From Limosilactobacillus urinaemulieris (GTDB lineage: Bacteria > Bacillota > Bacilli > Lactobacillales > Lactobacillaceae), in NCBI RefSeq assembly GCF_014838745.1, contig NZ_JABUXR010000004.1:62001-126000 (forward strand): a DNA stretch of 64,000 nt, in the 5' to 3' direction. Below the pieces are notes generated by a model. It had not been told where the DNA came from, did not search any database, and was given only the letters and a program-made list of their open reading frames with translations. Positions 52,775 through 61,870 of the stretch are shown here, piece by piece. Numbering within the stretch: the first letter of the stretch is position 1; every line of letters begins with the position of its first letter. A program made the translations under genes and the position numbers.

Positions 52775-54175
52775 ATGGAATCAATCGCTATTCAACACCT
52801 GACATTCTCATATGATGGTGGCCAGCCAATTCTTAACGATGTCTCCCTTGAGTTACCACTTCATACTTCAATCATCTTTAGCGGACCCATTGGTAGCGGA
52901 AAAACAACCCTGTTAAAAGTGATTGCTGGCTTACTTCCAAAATATGGTGGCAATTGTTCAGGAAAAGTCGTCATTCCCCATGGACAACAAATTGGAATGC
53001 TCTTTCAAGATCCGGCAATGCAATTCACAATGGATACGCCACAACATGAATTAGAATTCACCCTAGAAAATCTTCAAGTTCCCCACGAAGAGATCGATAA
53101 GCAGGTAAAAAGTGCGTTAACTTTTGTCGGCTTAGAAAAGCTCGCCCAACAGAAACTAACTACCCTTTCTGGCGGTCAACTACAGCGAGTCGCATTAGCA
53201 ATTACAATTGCAATGAAGGCAGAGATTATTCTACTAGACGAACCTTTTTCAAGTATTGATGAAGCTAACCGGCAGTTTCTCCTTCAGAAGCTAACCCAAC
53301 TGCAAAATGAAAGGGGTACAACGATCATTATCAGCGATCATGATCTCCACAATTACCAAAAATTCAGCCAGCTTGTTGTCCAGTTTCACAATTCTGAAGC
53401 CACACTGCTTTCACCTCATGATAGCTCGACACTGTTAAACAATGCTGATCACCAACATAGTACCAATCTCATCACCAAGATACCGCCACTAACTGCTAAT
53501 GTCGTCATGAAATTAAAAGACTATGCCGTAAGTCGTAATCAAACTCCCCTTATTAACCCGACCAGCTTTAATATCATTCAGAATAAAGTTACCTTATTAA
53601 CTGGGCCTAGCGGTGCGGGAAAGTCAACTCTCCTTAAGTCAATCGCTAAACTAGCTCCTTATCAGGGAGAAATAACGTATAAGGGGCAAAATATCAAAAA
53701 AATATTCCCCGGGAAATATTATTCTAAGGTCGGTCTAATTTTCCAAGAAACCAATCAGCAATTCTTAAACGTTACTGTCGGTGAAGAACTAATGTTAAGC
53801 ATCAAGAACGGTCGTAATCCGTTTTTAACTCAAAAAACGACAAAAGAGCTTTTATCAATGGTCGGTTTACCTGACATTAGTCAAAGAATTATTTATTCAC
53901 TAAGCGGTGGTCAACGAAAACTCATCCAAAACCTTGTCATGCTGATAATGGGACAGGAAATTCTACTAATGGATGAGCCCTTTGCTGGCCTTGACCATAA
54001 TTCATTACAAAGGTTACTGCTTCTTATTGAACAAAGTAAGCACCACTTTCCACAAACCATCCTAATTGTGAGTCACCAATTAGATCACTTAGCTGGCATA
54101 GTTGATTATCACCTTAGCCTCACTAATCGGCAGCTTTCATACCAAGGAGGAACACAAAATGAATCCCAGCGTTAA
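52775..54175 (+). CDS. ykoD: ECF transporter duplicated ATPase, YkoD-type
   Basis: A 466-residue fusion of two ABC ATPase domains. Domain 1 has Walker A GPIGSGKTT, signature LSGGQLQRVAL and Walker B ILLDEPFS. Domain 2 (after about residue 245) has GPSGAGKST, SLSGGQRKLIQ and LLMDEPFAGLD. It energises the YkoE/YkoC membrane parts. Its last 17 bases overlap ykoC, a sign of coupled translation. Part of the TPP-riboswitch operon. Confidence 0.9.
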   Translation: MESIAIQHLTFSYDGGQPILNDVSLELPLHTSIIFSGPIGSGKTTLLKVIAGLLPKYGGNCSGKVVIPHGQQIGMLFQDPAMQFTMDTPQHELEFTLENLQVPHEEIDKQVKSALTFVGLEKLAQQKLTTLSGGQLQRVALAITIAMKAEIILLDEPFSSIDEANRQFLLQKLTQLQNERGTTIIISDHDLHNYQKFSQLVVQFHNSEATLLSPHDSSTLLNNADHQHSTNLITKIPPLTANVVMKLKDYAVSRNQTPLINPTSFNIIQNKVTLLTGPSGAGKSTLLKSIAKLAPYQGEITYKGQNIKKIFPGKYYSKVGLIFQETNQQFLNVTVGEELMLSIKNGRNPFLTQKTTKELLSMVGLPDISQRIIYSLSGGQRKLIQNLVMLIMGQEILLMDEPFAGLDHNSLQRLLLLIEQSKHHFPQTILIVSHQLDHLAGIVDYHLSLTNRQLSYQGGTQNESQR

Positions 54176-54812
54176 ACTTCTCCTTCTTCTCCTCATTTCA
54201 CTTGAGATTAGCTTTACAAATCAGCTTTACGTGAACCTAATCCTGATCGTCTGCCTTCTGATCGTTCTTCTCTTTCACCACCTAACATGGCGTTACTTTA
54301 TGTGGCTCATGCTAATTCCCTTAATTCCTGGGCTTGCAGTTCTGATCACTATTGGTGGATATGGTCCAGGGCATAGTTGGCTTACTGGATGGAGTATGGT
54401 AAGCCGCTTTTACGTTTATGTTTTTGCTGGCGGAGTAATGACTTTTACAACCTCAACTCTTGCCCTAGCGCGATCATTAGAACAGAACTGCCATCTTCCC
54501 AGTAAATTCGCTTATGGTACTTTAGCAGCATTAAACATTTTGCCACGAATTAAGCGAACCGTTATTTCAATTAGGGTTGCTGGAAAAATGCGTGGAATTA
54601 ACCTTCACTGGTGGTCACCAACCCTTTACTTCAAAGCAATTCTTTCAGCTATTAGGTGGTCAGATCAACTAGCCCAGGCAATGGAGACTCACGGATTTCG
54701 TGAAGGACAGCCACGGACTCACACTGTTCAAATCCCTATTTCTTGGTCTGATTGGGCAATATTAATAATTAGCATCACCGTTCTCCAATTCCTGCTAATT
54801 GCACTCCCGTAA
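54159..54812 (+). CDS. ykoC: ECF transporter T component, YkoC-type
   Basis: A 217-residue membrane protein with about five hydrophobic segments. AGKMRGINLHWW and FREGQPRTHT contain the charged coupling motifs that contact the ATPase in ECF transporters. ATG 54159 with AAGGAGGAAC upstream is chosen; a longer in-frame reading from 54102 lies within ykoD. It completes the YkoEDC thiamine-related importer. Confidence 0.88.
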   Translation: MNPSVKLLLLLLISLEISFTNQLYVNLILIVCLLIVLLFHHLTWRYFMWLMLIPLIPGLAVLITIGGYGPGHSWLTGWSMVSRFYVYVFAGGVMTFTTSTLALARSLEQNCHLPSKFAYGTLAALNILPRIKRTVISIRVAGKMRGINLHWWSPTLYFKAILSAIRWSDQLAQAMETHGFREGQPRTHTVQIPISWSDWAILIISITVLQFLLIALP

Positions 54813-54854
54813 TAGATCAGGCATAATGAAGAAAAATGATTGGAGATTTTCACT

Positions 54855-55196
54855 ATGAATAACGATATTAGTTTATCAAAACGAATCATTGGGGCTCTTT
54901 CGTACCTCAGTATTCTTTTCCTTCCGGTAATTTTCCCACTAATTGTCTGGATTGTTGCCGGAAGCGATAATCCCTGGGTTAAGCACCAAGCTAAGTTAGC
55001 CTTTTGGACGCAAATTTTCCCATTACTATACATTATCTTCTGCTTCCTTTTCATTAGCGTAGCAGCTTGGCATTCAATAGTTACCAACCTGGGTGCATTC
55101 AGCGGGATCCTATTAACTTTTGCCCTGTTAATTGCATTAATCCTTTATATTTACAATATTGCAATGGCAGTGAAAGTTCTTCTTGGTCGTGAATAA
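54855..55196 (+). CDS. DUF4870-like small membrane protein
   Basis: A 113-residue protein with three hydrophobic segments. LSYLSILFLPVIFPLIVWIV and DNPWVKHQAKLAFWTQIF are typical of the DUF4870 family of unknown function. ATG 54855 follows TTGGAGAT. It lies between ykoC and the antiporter gene in the same orientation, with short intergenic gaps. Confidence 0.72.
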   Translation: MNNDISLSKRIIGALSYLSILFLPVIFPLIVWIVAGSDNPWVKHQAKLAFWTQIFPLLYIIFCFLFISVAAWHSIVTNLGAFSGILLTFALLIALILYIYNIAMAVKVLLGRE

Positions 55197-55230
55197 TTTA
55201 GCAGTCTTTTAGAAGGAGTTGAGTAAGTAA

Positions 55231-57201
55231 ATGAACACGATTTTTACAATCTTTCTATTATTGACTGCCGTTGTTATCGCTAATATTATTCACCTAATTT
55301 ATCCGAAAATCCCGTTATCAATCTACCAGATTGTGGCCGGAATTTTGATGGCATCCCTGCCAACCACCGCCACTGATTTTACAATGCATCCAGAGTTATT
55401 CATGATGGCGGTTATTGCTCCATTAATGTTTAATGACGGTCAAAATCAGTCGTTTAGAGTTTTATCAAAAAACGTTAGAAATATCCTGTCGTTAAGTGTC
55501 GGCTTTGCACTTGTTGCTGTAATTATTATCGGGGCAACCCTTCATTTAGCTTTCCCTAAGCTGTTTACTCTGCCCCTTGCCTTTATGCTAGCGGCAATTA
55601 TTACGCCAACCGATGCCGTCGCTGTAAAGTCGTTAACCACTAACGTAATGATGCCTGAAAATGTTAATACGACTTTGGAGGTTGAGTCCCTCTTTAACGA
55701 TGCTTCAGGAATCGTTCTGTTGGACCTCGCGCTTGCTGCTTTTACCTCCGGAACTTTTTCACTTGCTCACGGGATCTGGTACTTCTCTTACGTTTTCTTC
55801 GGTGGAATCATCTTCGGGGCAATTCTGGGTAACCTCCTGATTACTCTGCGAATGAAATTAATGAGTCGGCACGTTGATATCGGTTCAATTGTGATCCCGA
55901 TTAACGTTATGACTCCAGTTGTTATTTACTGGTTAGCTGAAGAGTGTCACTTTTCTGGGATCTTAGCGGTTGTTTCCGCAGGAGTTGTTCATAGTATTCT
56001 CTATGATCGGTTACGCTTGACTTCTGCCAAAGTTCAAATGGCAACAAAGACAATCTGGTCAATTATTAGTGATGCACTAAACGGAATTGTCTTCGTTCTC
56101 CTGGGATTATTAATTCCTCAAGTAATTGGTCGAACAACACCCGCTAACCTCTTAAAACTAATTAGTCTCTCGGTAATGCTTTTCCTAATAATGTTAGTTC
56201 TTCGGTATGCCTGGGCTCGCTGGCGGTTAGTTAACCTGCATTCACCAAGGGAAGAGCTTAACCGTGATAGTTGGTTGCTTGCTTTAGGAGGGGTTCACGG
56301 AACCATTACGCTTTCTTTAGCGTTCTCCCTGCCGATTATTGTTAGCGGTCATCAATTTGCTTTCCGTAATTCAATTATCCTCATCTCGGCATTGGTAATT
56401 CTAACCAGTATCATTGTTGGCGCAATTGCCTTTCCGATGATTCTTCCACGAAAAGCTAATGACTACAGTGCAGCGGAATTTCATAGTGCCTTAGTAAAAA
56501 CAGTTCAACATGCAATCAATGAACTAAAATCAAATACTGAGGATCGCGCTGAAAAAGCGATCATTATGGATCAGTTAAGCAGTCAGATGACCCAGTACCA
56601 CCGTATCAATACTGATGTTTTCGAGAAAATTGCTCGTAAGTCTCACCAATTAGAACTAGCGGTCATCGAGCAACTCGCTGAAGAGGAAAAAATTTCTGAA
56701 CGACAAGCAGAATGGTATTCCCGAATTGTTGCTCGTTCAATTTACAACACCGGAAATCATACTTTCATGTCCTTTATTTCCACTGTTATTCACCGCATTA
56801 AGTGGCGAATTATCCGGCACCGTAACGGCAAAGTCCAAGCGTAACATCGTCGTCAGCTTGAACAGCACCAACTTCATCCTGACCAGTTTTTATCATTTAA
56901 AGAAGTTTTCAACCTTCTTAACCAACGTGTTAATAAATACCTTGATACAATTCAAACCCCTAAAAACGTCAATGAAATTACAATGATTCGTCGAGCCTAC
57001 CTTCAACGATCGCACTTCTTCAACCGTGATTCACGAGTTGATGCCGATAGAATAAATGCGCTCTTTGTTGAAGCGTTTCAGTTAGAGCACTCGTATGTTC
57101 AACAATGTCTCGTTGACGGTAAATTCTCCCAATCACTTGCTAACGCGCTTAATGAACAAATTTCAACTGATGAACTTGTAATGGTTCAATCAATGGAATA
57201 A
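55231..57201 (+). pseudogene. CPA1 Na+/H+ antiporter (NhaP-like) interrupted by in-frame TAA
   Basis: Frame continuous over 656 codons except TAA at 56842-56844 (codon 538). The first 537 codons encode the whole antiporter domain: about twelve hydrophobic segments with AAIITPTDAVAVKSL and the ion-binding VESLFNDASGIVLLDLA, plus the start of the cytosolic tail. Codons 539-656 continue in the same frame as a soluble helical domain (HRRQLEQHQLHPDQFLSFKE...). The membrane part may remain functional without the tail, which is typical for this subfamily. Confidence 0.78.
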
Positions 57202-57261
57202 AAAATGAAGCTTGATTTTCGCAATTAAGCTCAGTAAATTGGAAAATTATCGGTAATAGTA

Positions 57262-57300
57262 AGAGGCTGAGAAAAAACGTTTTGTTTTTTCTCAGCCTCT
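57262..57300. terminator. Bidirectional terminator
   Basis: AGAGGCTGAGAAAAAAC (57262-57278) and GTTTTTTCTCAGCCTCT (57284-57300) form a perfect 17-bp stem between the antiporter gene and the convergent DUF1304 gene. Confidence 0.9.
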
Positions 57301-57307
57301 CAGTTGT

Positions 57308-57667
57308 TTAAAGCGATAAGATCAATCCAATTACCGCTGGAATAAATTGGAATAGCCAAATCTTCTTTGTAGCAGTTAAGGCACCATATAATCCAACAAT
57401 TGCAACGAAAATAAGTAATAAGCGTCCTACCATAATCGCTGTTATCCCCGGGAAAATAAACTGACTGATAATTAATAACGCTCCAAGCATCCCGTTGTAG
57501 ATTCCCTGATTAGCCATTGAAATTCTCGCAGCCTTTTGCCGGAGAAAAGATTCTTCCATGTCAAAAGCTTTAGCCTGTTTAGCAGGACTAGCAAACATTT
57601 CCAGTACCATAATTTCCAGATGTTCAATTCCAATTAAGATTGTAACGATTTCAAATGCAATTCCCAA
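57308..57667 (-). CDS. DUF1304 family membrane protein
   Basis: A 119-residue protein with four hydrophobic segments. GIEHLEIMVLEMF near residue 14 and NQGIYNGMLG near residue 55 are the DUF1304 signatures. Function unknown. The start is TTG 57667 after TAGGAG. It follows the alpha/beta hydrolase gene on the same strand with a repeat cluster between. Confidence 0.83.
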   Translation of the reverse strand: MGIAFEIVTILIGIEHLEIMVLEMFASPAKQAKAFDMEESFLRQKAARISMANQGIYNGMLGALLIISQFIFPGITAIMVGRLLLIFVAIVGLYGALTATKKIWLFQFIPAVIGLILSL

Positions 57668-57715
57668 TTTTTGATTCTCCTATCCGTTTTTGTTTTAATG
57701 GTTAATTATAACATT

Positions 57716-57952
57716 GTTGAAATGCGTTCGCCGTGACCGCAACTTCCGCCTAGCTATCCCGTCCTTGATTGTAAACAATCATCGTCCGGGATTTTCTAGT
57801 GCTCAGTTGCTAATTCGTCACGGCTCACACTCTACTTTAAACGTGCTTCGCCCGAGTTTCCTAGAGCTAGCAACCTCCTTCCTAGGCGCAAGTCGCCTTC
57901 GTCAGGAGAAATTGCTAGCTTTTCGGAAACTCTTTGGGGCGAAGACACTCTA
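57716..57952 (-). repeat. Palindromic 3' UTR element cluster 9 (two units)
   Basis: Unit 1: GCGTTCGCCGTGACCGCAAC, CTATCCCGTCCTTGATTG, CAATCATCGTCCGGGAT and TCGTCACGGCTCACACTCTA (to about 57836). Unit 2: TTTAAACGTGCTTCGCCCG, GAGTTTCC, CTAGCAACCTCCTTCC, AGGAGAAATTGCTAGC, GGAAACTC and GGCGAAGACACTCTA, whose last bases (57950-57952) are the stop codon of the hydrolase gene. Unit 2 is almost the same as the second unit of cluster 7. Confidence 0.85.
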
Positions 57953-58930
57953 CTTTACATATCTCCCCAAAAACTTTTCAAGATGGTGGCGGTAGGATTG
58001 GGGAGCGTGGGCGAAGGAAGAAGCGTGGGAGGCACCGTTAACAACCCATAATTGTTTAGGCCCTTGAGTAGCTCGATAGTTGGCATACACCATGTCGGTT
58101 GGGACAAAATGATCGTTACTTCCATGGATGAAGAGCATTGGTAAATGATTGTGGTGCAAACTATTAATTGAACTGGCCTCACCAGTAAAGAAGCCATTAC
58201 GAACCCGATTGATTAGGCTAAGGGTTTTAATTAACGGCCAACGAATTGGTGTTGGAATGTTATATAAGTTGCCGGCTTCATAATTAAGCTCGTCATTAAG
58301 ACTGCTGTATCCACAATCTTCAACATAGGCCTTCACTTGTTTTGGCATGTGAAGACCACTCGTCATCATCGTTGTGGCCCCACCCATGCTGACTCCATAT
58401 ATTACAACCTGGCTATTTTGACCATTATGTGTTATTAGTTTTTGCGTCCACTTGCGGACATCATAACGTTCCGGCCAGCCATAGCCAATATATTTCCCCT
58501 GACTTTGACCATGTGCACGAGCATCCGGCATCAAAACGTTGTACCCCATCTGGTGAAACAGCGCCGCATACTCACCCATCTTTTCTTTATTTCCCATAAA
58601 GCCATGAAGAATTACCACGTTCTTAGTCGTTTGGTGACTCGCAGGAATATAATCCGCCACCAACCGGTAATCCTTAGTGGCAGATTTCATTGTCCATTGC
58701 TGTTTTTTAGCATGTTTAAACCACATCTTCTGGTCATATAGTGGATCGCTTTTTTCGATTCGCTGGTTATTATTAACGAATGACTTATGCCCCGGAACCA
58801 TTCCAACGTGGAAAAAATAAGATCCTGCGCCAAAAAGCGTAATCCCAAGTACTACTAATACCGTGACTATCCCGCGACGTACCCAATGTTTTTGTTTCTT
58901 TTTTTGTAAGCTCAAAATAATTAACCCCAT
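57950..58930 (-). CDS. Alpha/beta hydrolase with N-terminal membrane anchor
   Basis: A protein of up to 326 residues. A basic start is followed by one hydrophobic segment (about residues 20-40), so the catalytic domain is probably outside the membrane. HGFMGNKE is the oxyanion region, GVSMGGATT the nucleophile elbow (Ser near 175), GSNDHFVP carries the Asp, and GASHASSF the His. Substrate unknown; esterase or peptidase activity is possible. The start has only a weak ribosome binding site. TAG stop is supplied by a repeat tail. Confidence 0.82.
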   Translation of the reverse strand: MGLIILSLQKKKQKHWVRRGIVTVLVVLGITLFGAGSYFFHVGMVPGHKSFVNNNQRIEKSDPLYDQKMWFKHAKKQQWTMKSATKDYRLVADYIPASHQTTKNVVILHGFMGNKEKMGEYAALFHQMGYNVLMPDARAHGQSQGKYIGYGWPERYDVRKWTQKLITHNGQNSQVVIYGVSMGGATTMMTSGLHMPKQVKAYVEDCGYSSLNDELNYEAGNLYNIPTPIRWPLIKTLSLINRVRNGFFTGEASSINSLHHNHLPMLFIHGSNDHFVPTDMVYANYRATQGPKQLWVVNGASHASSFAHAPQSYRHHLEKFLGRYVK

Positions 58931-59046
58931 GTTGCATTTTTATTAACGGTCATGATTTTATCACAGAATATTTTTAATTGCACATTTTTCCACGAAACGT
59001 GGCTTCCAATGTTAAAATAAAGGTTAGTATTAAAGGGAGTGACTTG

Positions 59047-59460
59047 ATGTTTCCAGAAAGATTACGCGCCTTACGTAAAGGGCAAAAGATCACATTAAAA
59101 GAATTAGCTGAACACCTTAACCAAAACCTCGGCCCCAACGAAAAACCGAATACCGCTTCACAAATTGGTAACTGGGAACGGGGAATCCGGACGCCATCTT
59201 ACATTGAAGCCCGCAAGCTTGCCGAGTTCTTTGATGTCAGTCTTGACTACCTTACCGGAAAGTCAGATCGAGATGATTTTGACCTCGCTAAACTATTAAT
59301 TTCCGCTCGCAATTTAACCTTTAACCAAACTGATATTGGTAGCGACGACCGTTACGAAATTTTCCAACTGATCGATGGTTATTTAAAGGGGCGAAATAAC
59401 CGTCTTGATACTGACAAATTCTATGGAAAACAAGAACAGCTTAATTTGAAGCTAAAGTAA
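59047..59460 (+). CDS. XRE-family transcriptional regulator
   Basis: A 137-residue protein. Residues 3-75 form a Cro/CI-type helix-turn-helix (RLRALRKGQKITLKELAEHL ... IGNWERGIRTPS) extended by a loop, ending in FDVSLDYLTGKSD. The remaining 60 residues are of unknown function. ATG 59047 follows AAAGGGAG; the reading from 58978 lacks such a site. The methyltransferase-like gene follows 9 bases on. No phage genes surround it. Confidence 0.82.
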   Translation: MFPERLRALRKGQKITLKELAEHLNQNLGPNEKPNTASQIGNWERGIRTPSYIEARKLAEFFDVSLDYLTGKSDRDDFDLAKLLISARNLTFNQTDIGSDDRYEIFQLIDGYLKGRNNRLDTDKFYGKQEQLNLKLK

Positions 59461-59469
59461 GGAGCTATT

Positions 59470-60327
59470 ATGAACCCAAAGCAATTAAAGAAGCTTAAGA
59501 AACGGGTCAAGAAGGCCCAGAAAACTCTTCAGCAGCCCAAATATATCGAAGAGCTTACTCAATATCGTGACTTATTTGATCCTTTTCCGGAAGTTAAATT
59601 CTTAATTAATAACGCCTTGGAAAGTGACCGGCTACTTAAAAACGGTCTCTTACCACAACCATTACCCCATCTTCTTCTTCCTGATGACATTCAAGATCAA
59701 GTATTCACGTATGTTAACCAACATTATCCAAAGGGCGATCCACGGGGTGACGCTTTATGGAATAAATATTCAGCAGCCCTTCCTAAGTTAGATAAAGCCC
59801 TTCGTAATTTTCGTGACTACCTTGAAGATACTTATGGCATGTGGTCATACATCAATGCTCCCTTTGCCAAGGCATTAGCGGAATACTTAAATGGTGATCC
59901 AGTTCTCGAAATTATGGCTGGAAACGGTTATATCTCTAAGGGGATCCGGAATAATAACGCTACGGAAAAGATTTTTACTACCGATAGCCAAGCCTGGACA
60001 AAGGAGAACGAAACCGGGAAACATCCTGTCACCCAGATTGAAAAGTTAGATGCCATTGAGGCAATTAAAAAATATGGTAATCAGGTTAAGTTCGTCATTA
60101 TGTCCTGGGCACCAGATAAGCAGGAAACCGATTGGGAAGTTCTCCAACTTCTCAGAAAAGATTATCCAGAAATTAACCTTCTCGTGATCGGTGAGAAAAA
60201 TGGCGCAACTAACTCAAAAGCATTTTGGCATAATGCCCAGTTAAGTCAGGATGAAGCTTTGCAAAAGGTTAACCGGCAACTTCATTCATTCGATTTAATT
60301 GACGAGCAAATTTACCTCGCAAAGTAA
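59470..60327 (+). CDS. Class I SAM-dependent methyltransferase-like protein
   Basis: A 285-residue protein. Residues 1-25 are very basic (KQLKKLKKRVKKAQKT), possibly nucleic acid binding. From about residue 140 a Rossmann-like domain begins with VLEIMAGNGYISKGIR (SAM-binding motif I), TTDSQAW (motif II) and VKFVIMSWAPDK (motif IV-like). Substrate unknown. It is co-transcribed with the XRE regulator upstream, and a terminator follows. Confidence 0.7.
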   Translation: MNPKQLKKLKKRVKKAQKTLQQPKYIEELTQYRDLFDPFPEVKFLINNALESDRLLKNGLLPQPLPHLLLPDDIQDQVFTYVNQHYPKGDPRGDALWNKYSAALPKLDKALRNFRDYLEDTYGMWSYINAPFAKALAEYLNGDPVLEIMAGNGYISKGIRNNNATEKIFTTDSQAWTKENETGKHPVTQIEKLDAIEAIKKYGNQVKFVIMSWAPDKQETDWEVLQLLRKDYPEINLLVIGEKNGATNSKAFWHNAQLSQDEALQKVNRQLHSFDLIDEQIYLAK

Positions 60328-60330
60328 CTA

Positions 60331-60367
60331 AAGACCGCAAACTTTTTAGTGGCGGGTCTTTTTTTGT
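60331..60367 (+). terminator. Terminator of XRE-methyltransferase operon
   Basis: AAGACCGC (60331-60338) and GCGGGTCTT (60352-60360) form a short stem followed by a seven-base T-run. Confidence 0.8.
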
Positions 60368-60475
60368 GGATGCCCTAGTAATTCAAGTTATTATTCGATA
60401 CAATATTGCAAGTTTGGACTTTTTAAAGAAAGGAAAACTGTCCGGCATTCTGTCGTTCAGTAAGGGTTGAATACA

Positions 60476-61642
60476 ATGAGATACCGTCTTCAATCAATTT
60501 TATTCGTGTTTGTTGCGTTTATGCTCGGTTGTAATGAATACATGATCGTTGGGGTCCTTCCCGATATTGCACACCAGTACCATGATTCATTATCAACGCT
60601 TGGACTGCTCGTAACTGTCTTTGCACTTGTTTATGCTATTTTCACCCCAATTATTACATCACTCGCGAACCGCTGGCGACGACACCATGTTTTGCTGGCC
60701 TTGATGGTGGTATTTTTTATTGGTAATACCTGGACCGCCCTTGCTAGCAACTTTATTTCAATGCTCTTCTCACGGGTGCTAACGGCTACTGTTGCCGGAG
60801 CAATTATTTCAATCGTGTTAGTAATGGCCAGCTTTGTAGCACCACGGGAAAAGCGGGCCAGTCTGGTTTCCTGGGTTTTTGCCGGCTTTAGTATTGCCTC
60901 CGTTATTGGAATTCCAATTGGTACGGTAATCAGTACTACTTTCTCATGGCACGACAGTTTCTGGATGATTTCTGGTTTAACAATTTTTGTCTTTATTTCT
61001 TTAATCTGGCTGGTCCCAAAAGATACACCACAATTCAAGAGTACTTTAAGCAAACAATTCACCCTTTTAAAAGATACACGGGTCCTGCTTGGGGTTATCT
61101 TTATTGTTACGGTCTGTGCCGCTGATTACACTATCTATACTTACATCCGGCCATTAATCACTAATGAAATGGGCTTTAGTAACACCTGGCTAAACTGGTT
61201 GCTATTCGGTATGGGAATCTTCTTTATCATCGGGAACAAGTTTGGTGGCTACATTGCCGATAATGGTGGGATTCACCGGTTAGGCGGAATTTACATTGCA
61301 ATGACGATCCTTTACCTCTTATTTGGACCATTGCTATCATTCAAGTGGATTGCTATCATCATCGTCGCATTACTTTGTGTTGCCTTCTCCTCCTATGGTT
61401 CTTCAACTCAGCTAATGTTCCTTGATATTGCTGAAAAAGAGTATCCGCAGTCGTTAGATCTTGCTTCATCCCTTAACTCGATCTTCGCTAACATTGGGAT
61501 TTCTCTTGGATCATTCACCGCTTCCCAAGCAGTAGCCTTTTTGCCGATGCGCAACTTAGGCTACGTCGGTGCGGTTTATGGTCTTGCTGCAACAATCCTC
61601 GTCTTAGTTCTAAGTAAGAAATATACTGGAATGCGTTTTTAA
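60476..61642 (+). CDS. MFS efflux transporter (AraJ/YdhP-like)
   Basis: A 388-residue protein with twelve hydrophobic segments. FMLGCNEYMIVGVLPDIA near residue 17 and RVLTATVAGAIISIVLVMAS are typical of the DHA1-type drug or sugar efflux group. The substrate is not assignable. ATG 60476 follows GTAAGGGTT; an upstream in-frame TTG at 60467 overlaps that site and is rejected. Confidence 0.85.
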   Translation: MRYRLQSILFVFVAFMLGCNEYMIVGVLPDIAHQYHDSLSTLGLLVTVFALVYAIFTPIITSLANRWRRHHVLLALMVVFFIGNTWTALASNFISMLFSRVLTATVAGAIISIVLVMASFVAPREKRASLVSWVFAGFSIASVIGIPIGTVISTTFSWHDSFWMISGLTIFVFISLIWLVPKDTPQFKSTLSKQFTLLKDTRVLLGVIFIVTVCAADYTIYTYIRPLITNEMGFSNTWLNWLLFGMGIFFIIGNKFGGYIADNGGIHRLGGIYIAMTILYLLFGPLLSFKWIAIIIVALLCVAFSSYGSSTQLMFLDIAEKEYPQSLDLASSLNSIFANIGISLGSFTASQAVAFLPMRNLGYVGAVYGLAATILVLVLSKKYTGMRF

Positions 61643-61659
61643 AGATCAACATTCATTTC

Positions 61660-61715
61660 AATAATAGAAAGAAGCTGACGAAAACAAAAGGATTCGTCAG
61701 CTTCTTTCTATTATT
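61660..61715. terminator. Long bidirectional terminator
   Basis: Arms 61660-61682 and 61693-61715 (AATAATAGAAAGAAGCTGAC and following) are perfectly complementary over 23 bp. It serves the MFS gene and the small minus-strand ORF. Confidence 0.88.
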
Positions 61716-61732
61716 GAATATTAAAATATTTT

Positions 61733-61810
61733 TTAGTGGATAAACGTACAATATGCGAATAACAGAAGAACGAACAAAACAAAGTAACCAAAGAAATACC
61801 ATTCTCTCAT
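61733..61810 (-). CDS. 25-residue hydrophobic small peptide
   Basis: On the minus strand ATG 61810 follows GTGAGGGGTGATC and encodes a peptide MREWYFFGYFVLFVLL... that is almost fully hydrophobic and ends CTFIH before TAA. It has its own terminator and stands next to a candidate ncRNA. Small membrane peptide; toxin-like or accessory role is speculative. Confidence 0.45.
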   Translation of the reverse strand: MREWYFFGYFVLFVLLLFAYCTFIH

Positions 61811-61870
61811 TTCGATCACCCCTCACCGTTATTGTAAGCCCTTTCAACAAAGAAAGCTAGCAATTAGGGC

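Noticed and set aside
6806-57952. CRISPR array or insertion sequence as explanation of the repeated sequences
   Set aside because: Units are not regularly spaced, there are no unique spacers of constant length, no cas genes, and no transposase or long terminal inverted repeats.
59047-60327. Prophage or restriction-modification remnant
   Set aside because: Only a regulator and a methyltransferase-like protein are present, with no endonuclease, integrase or phage structural genes.
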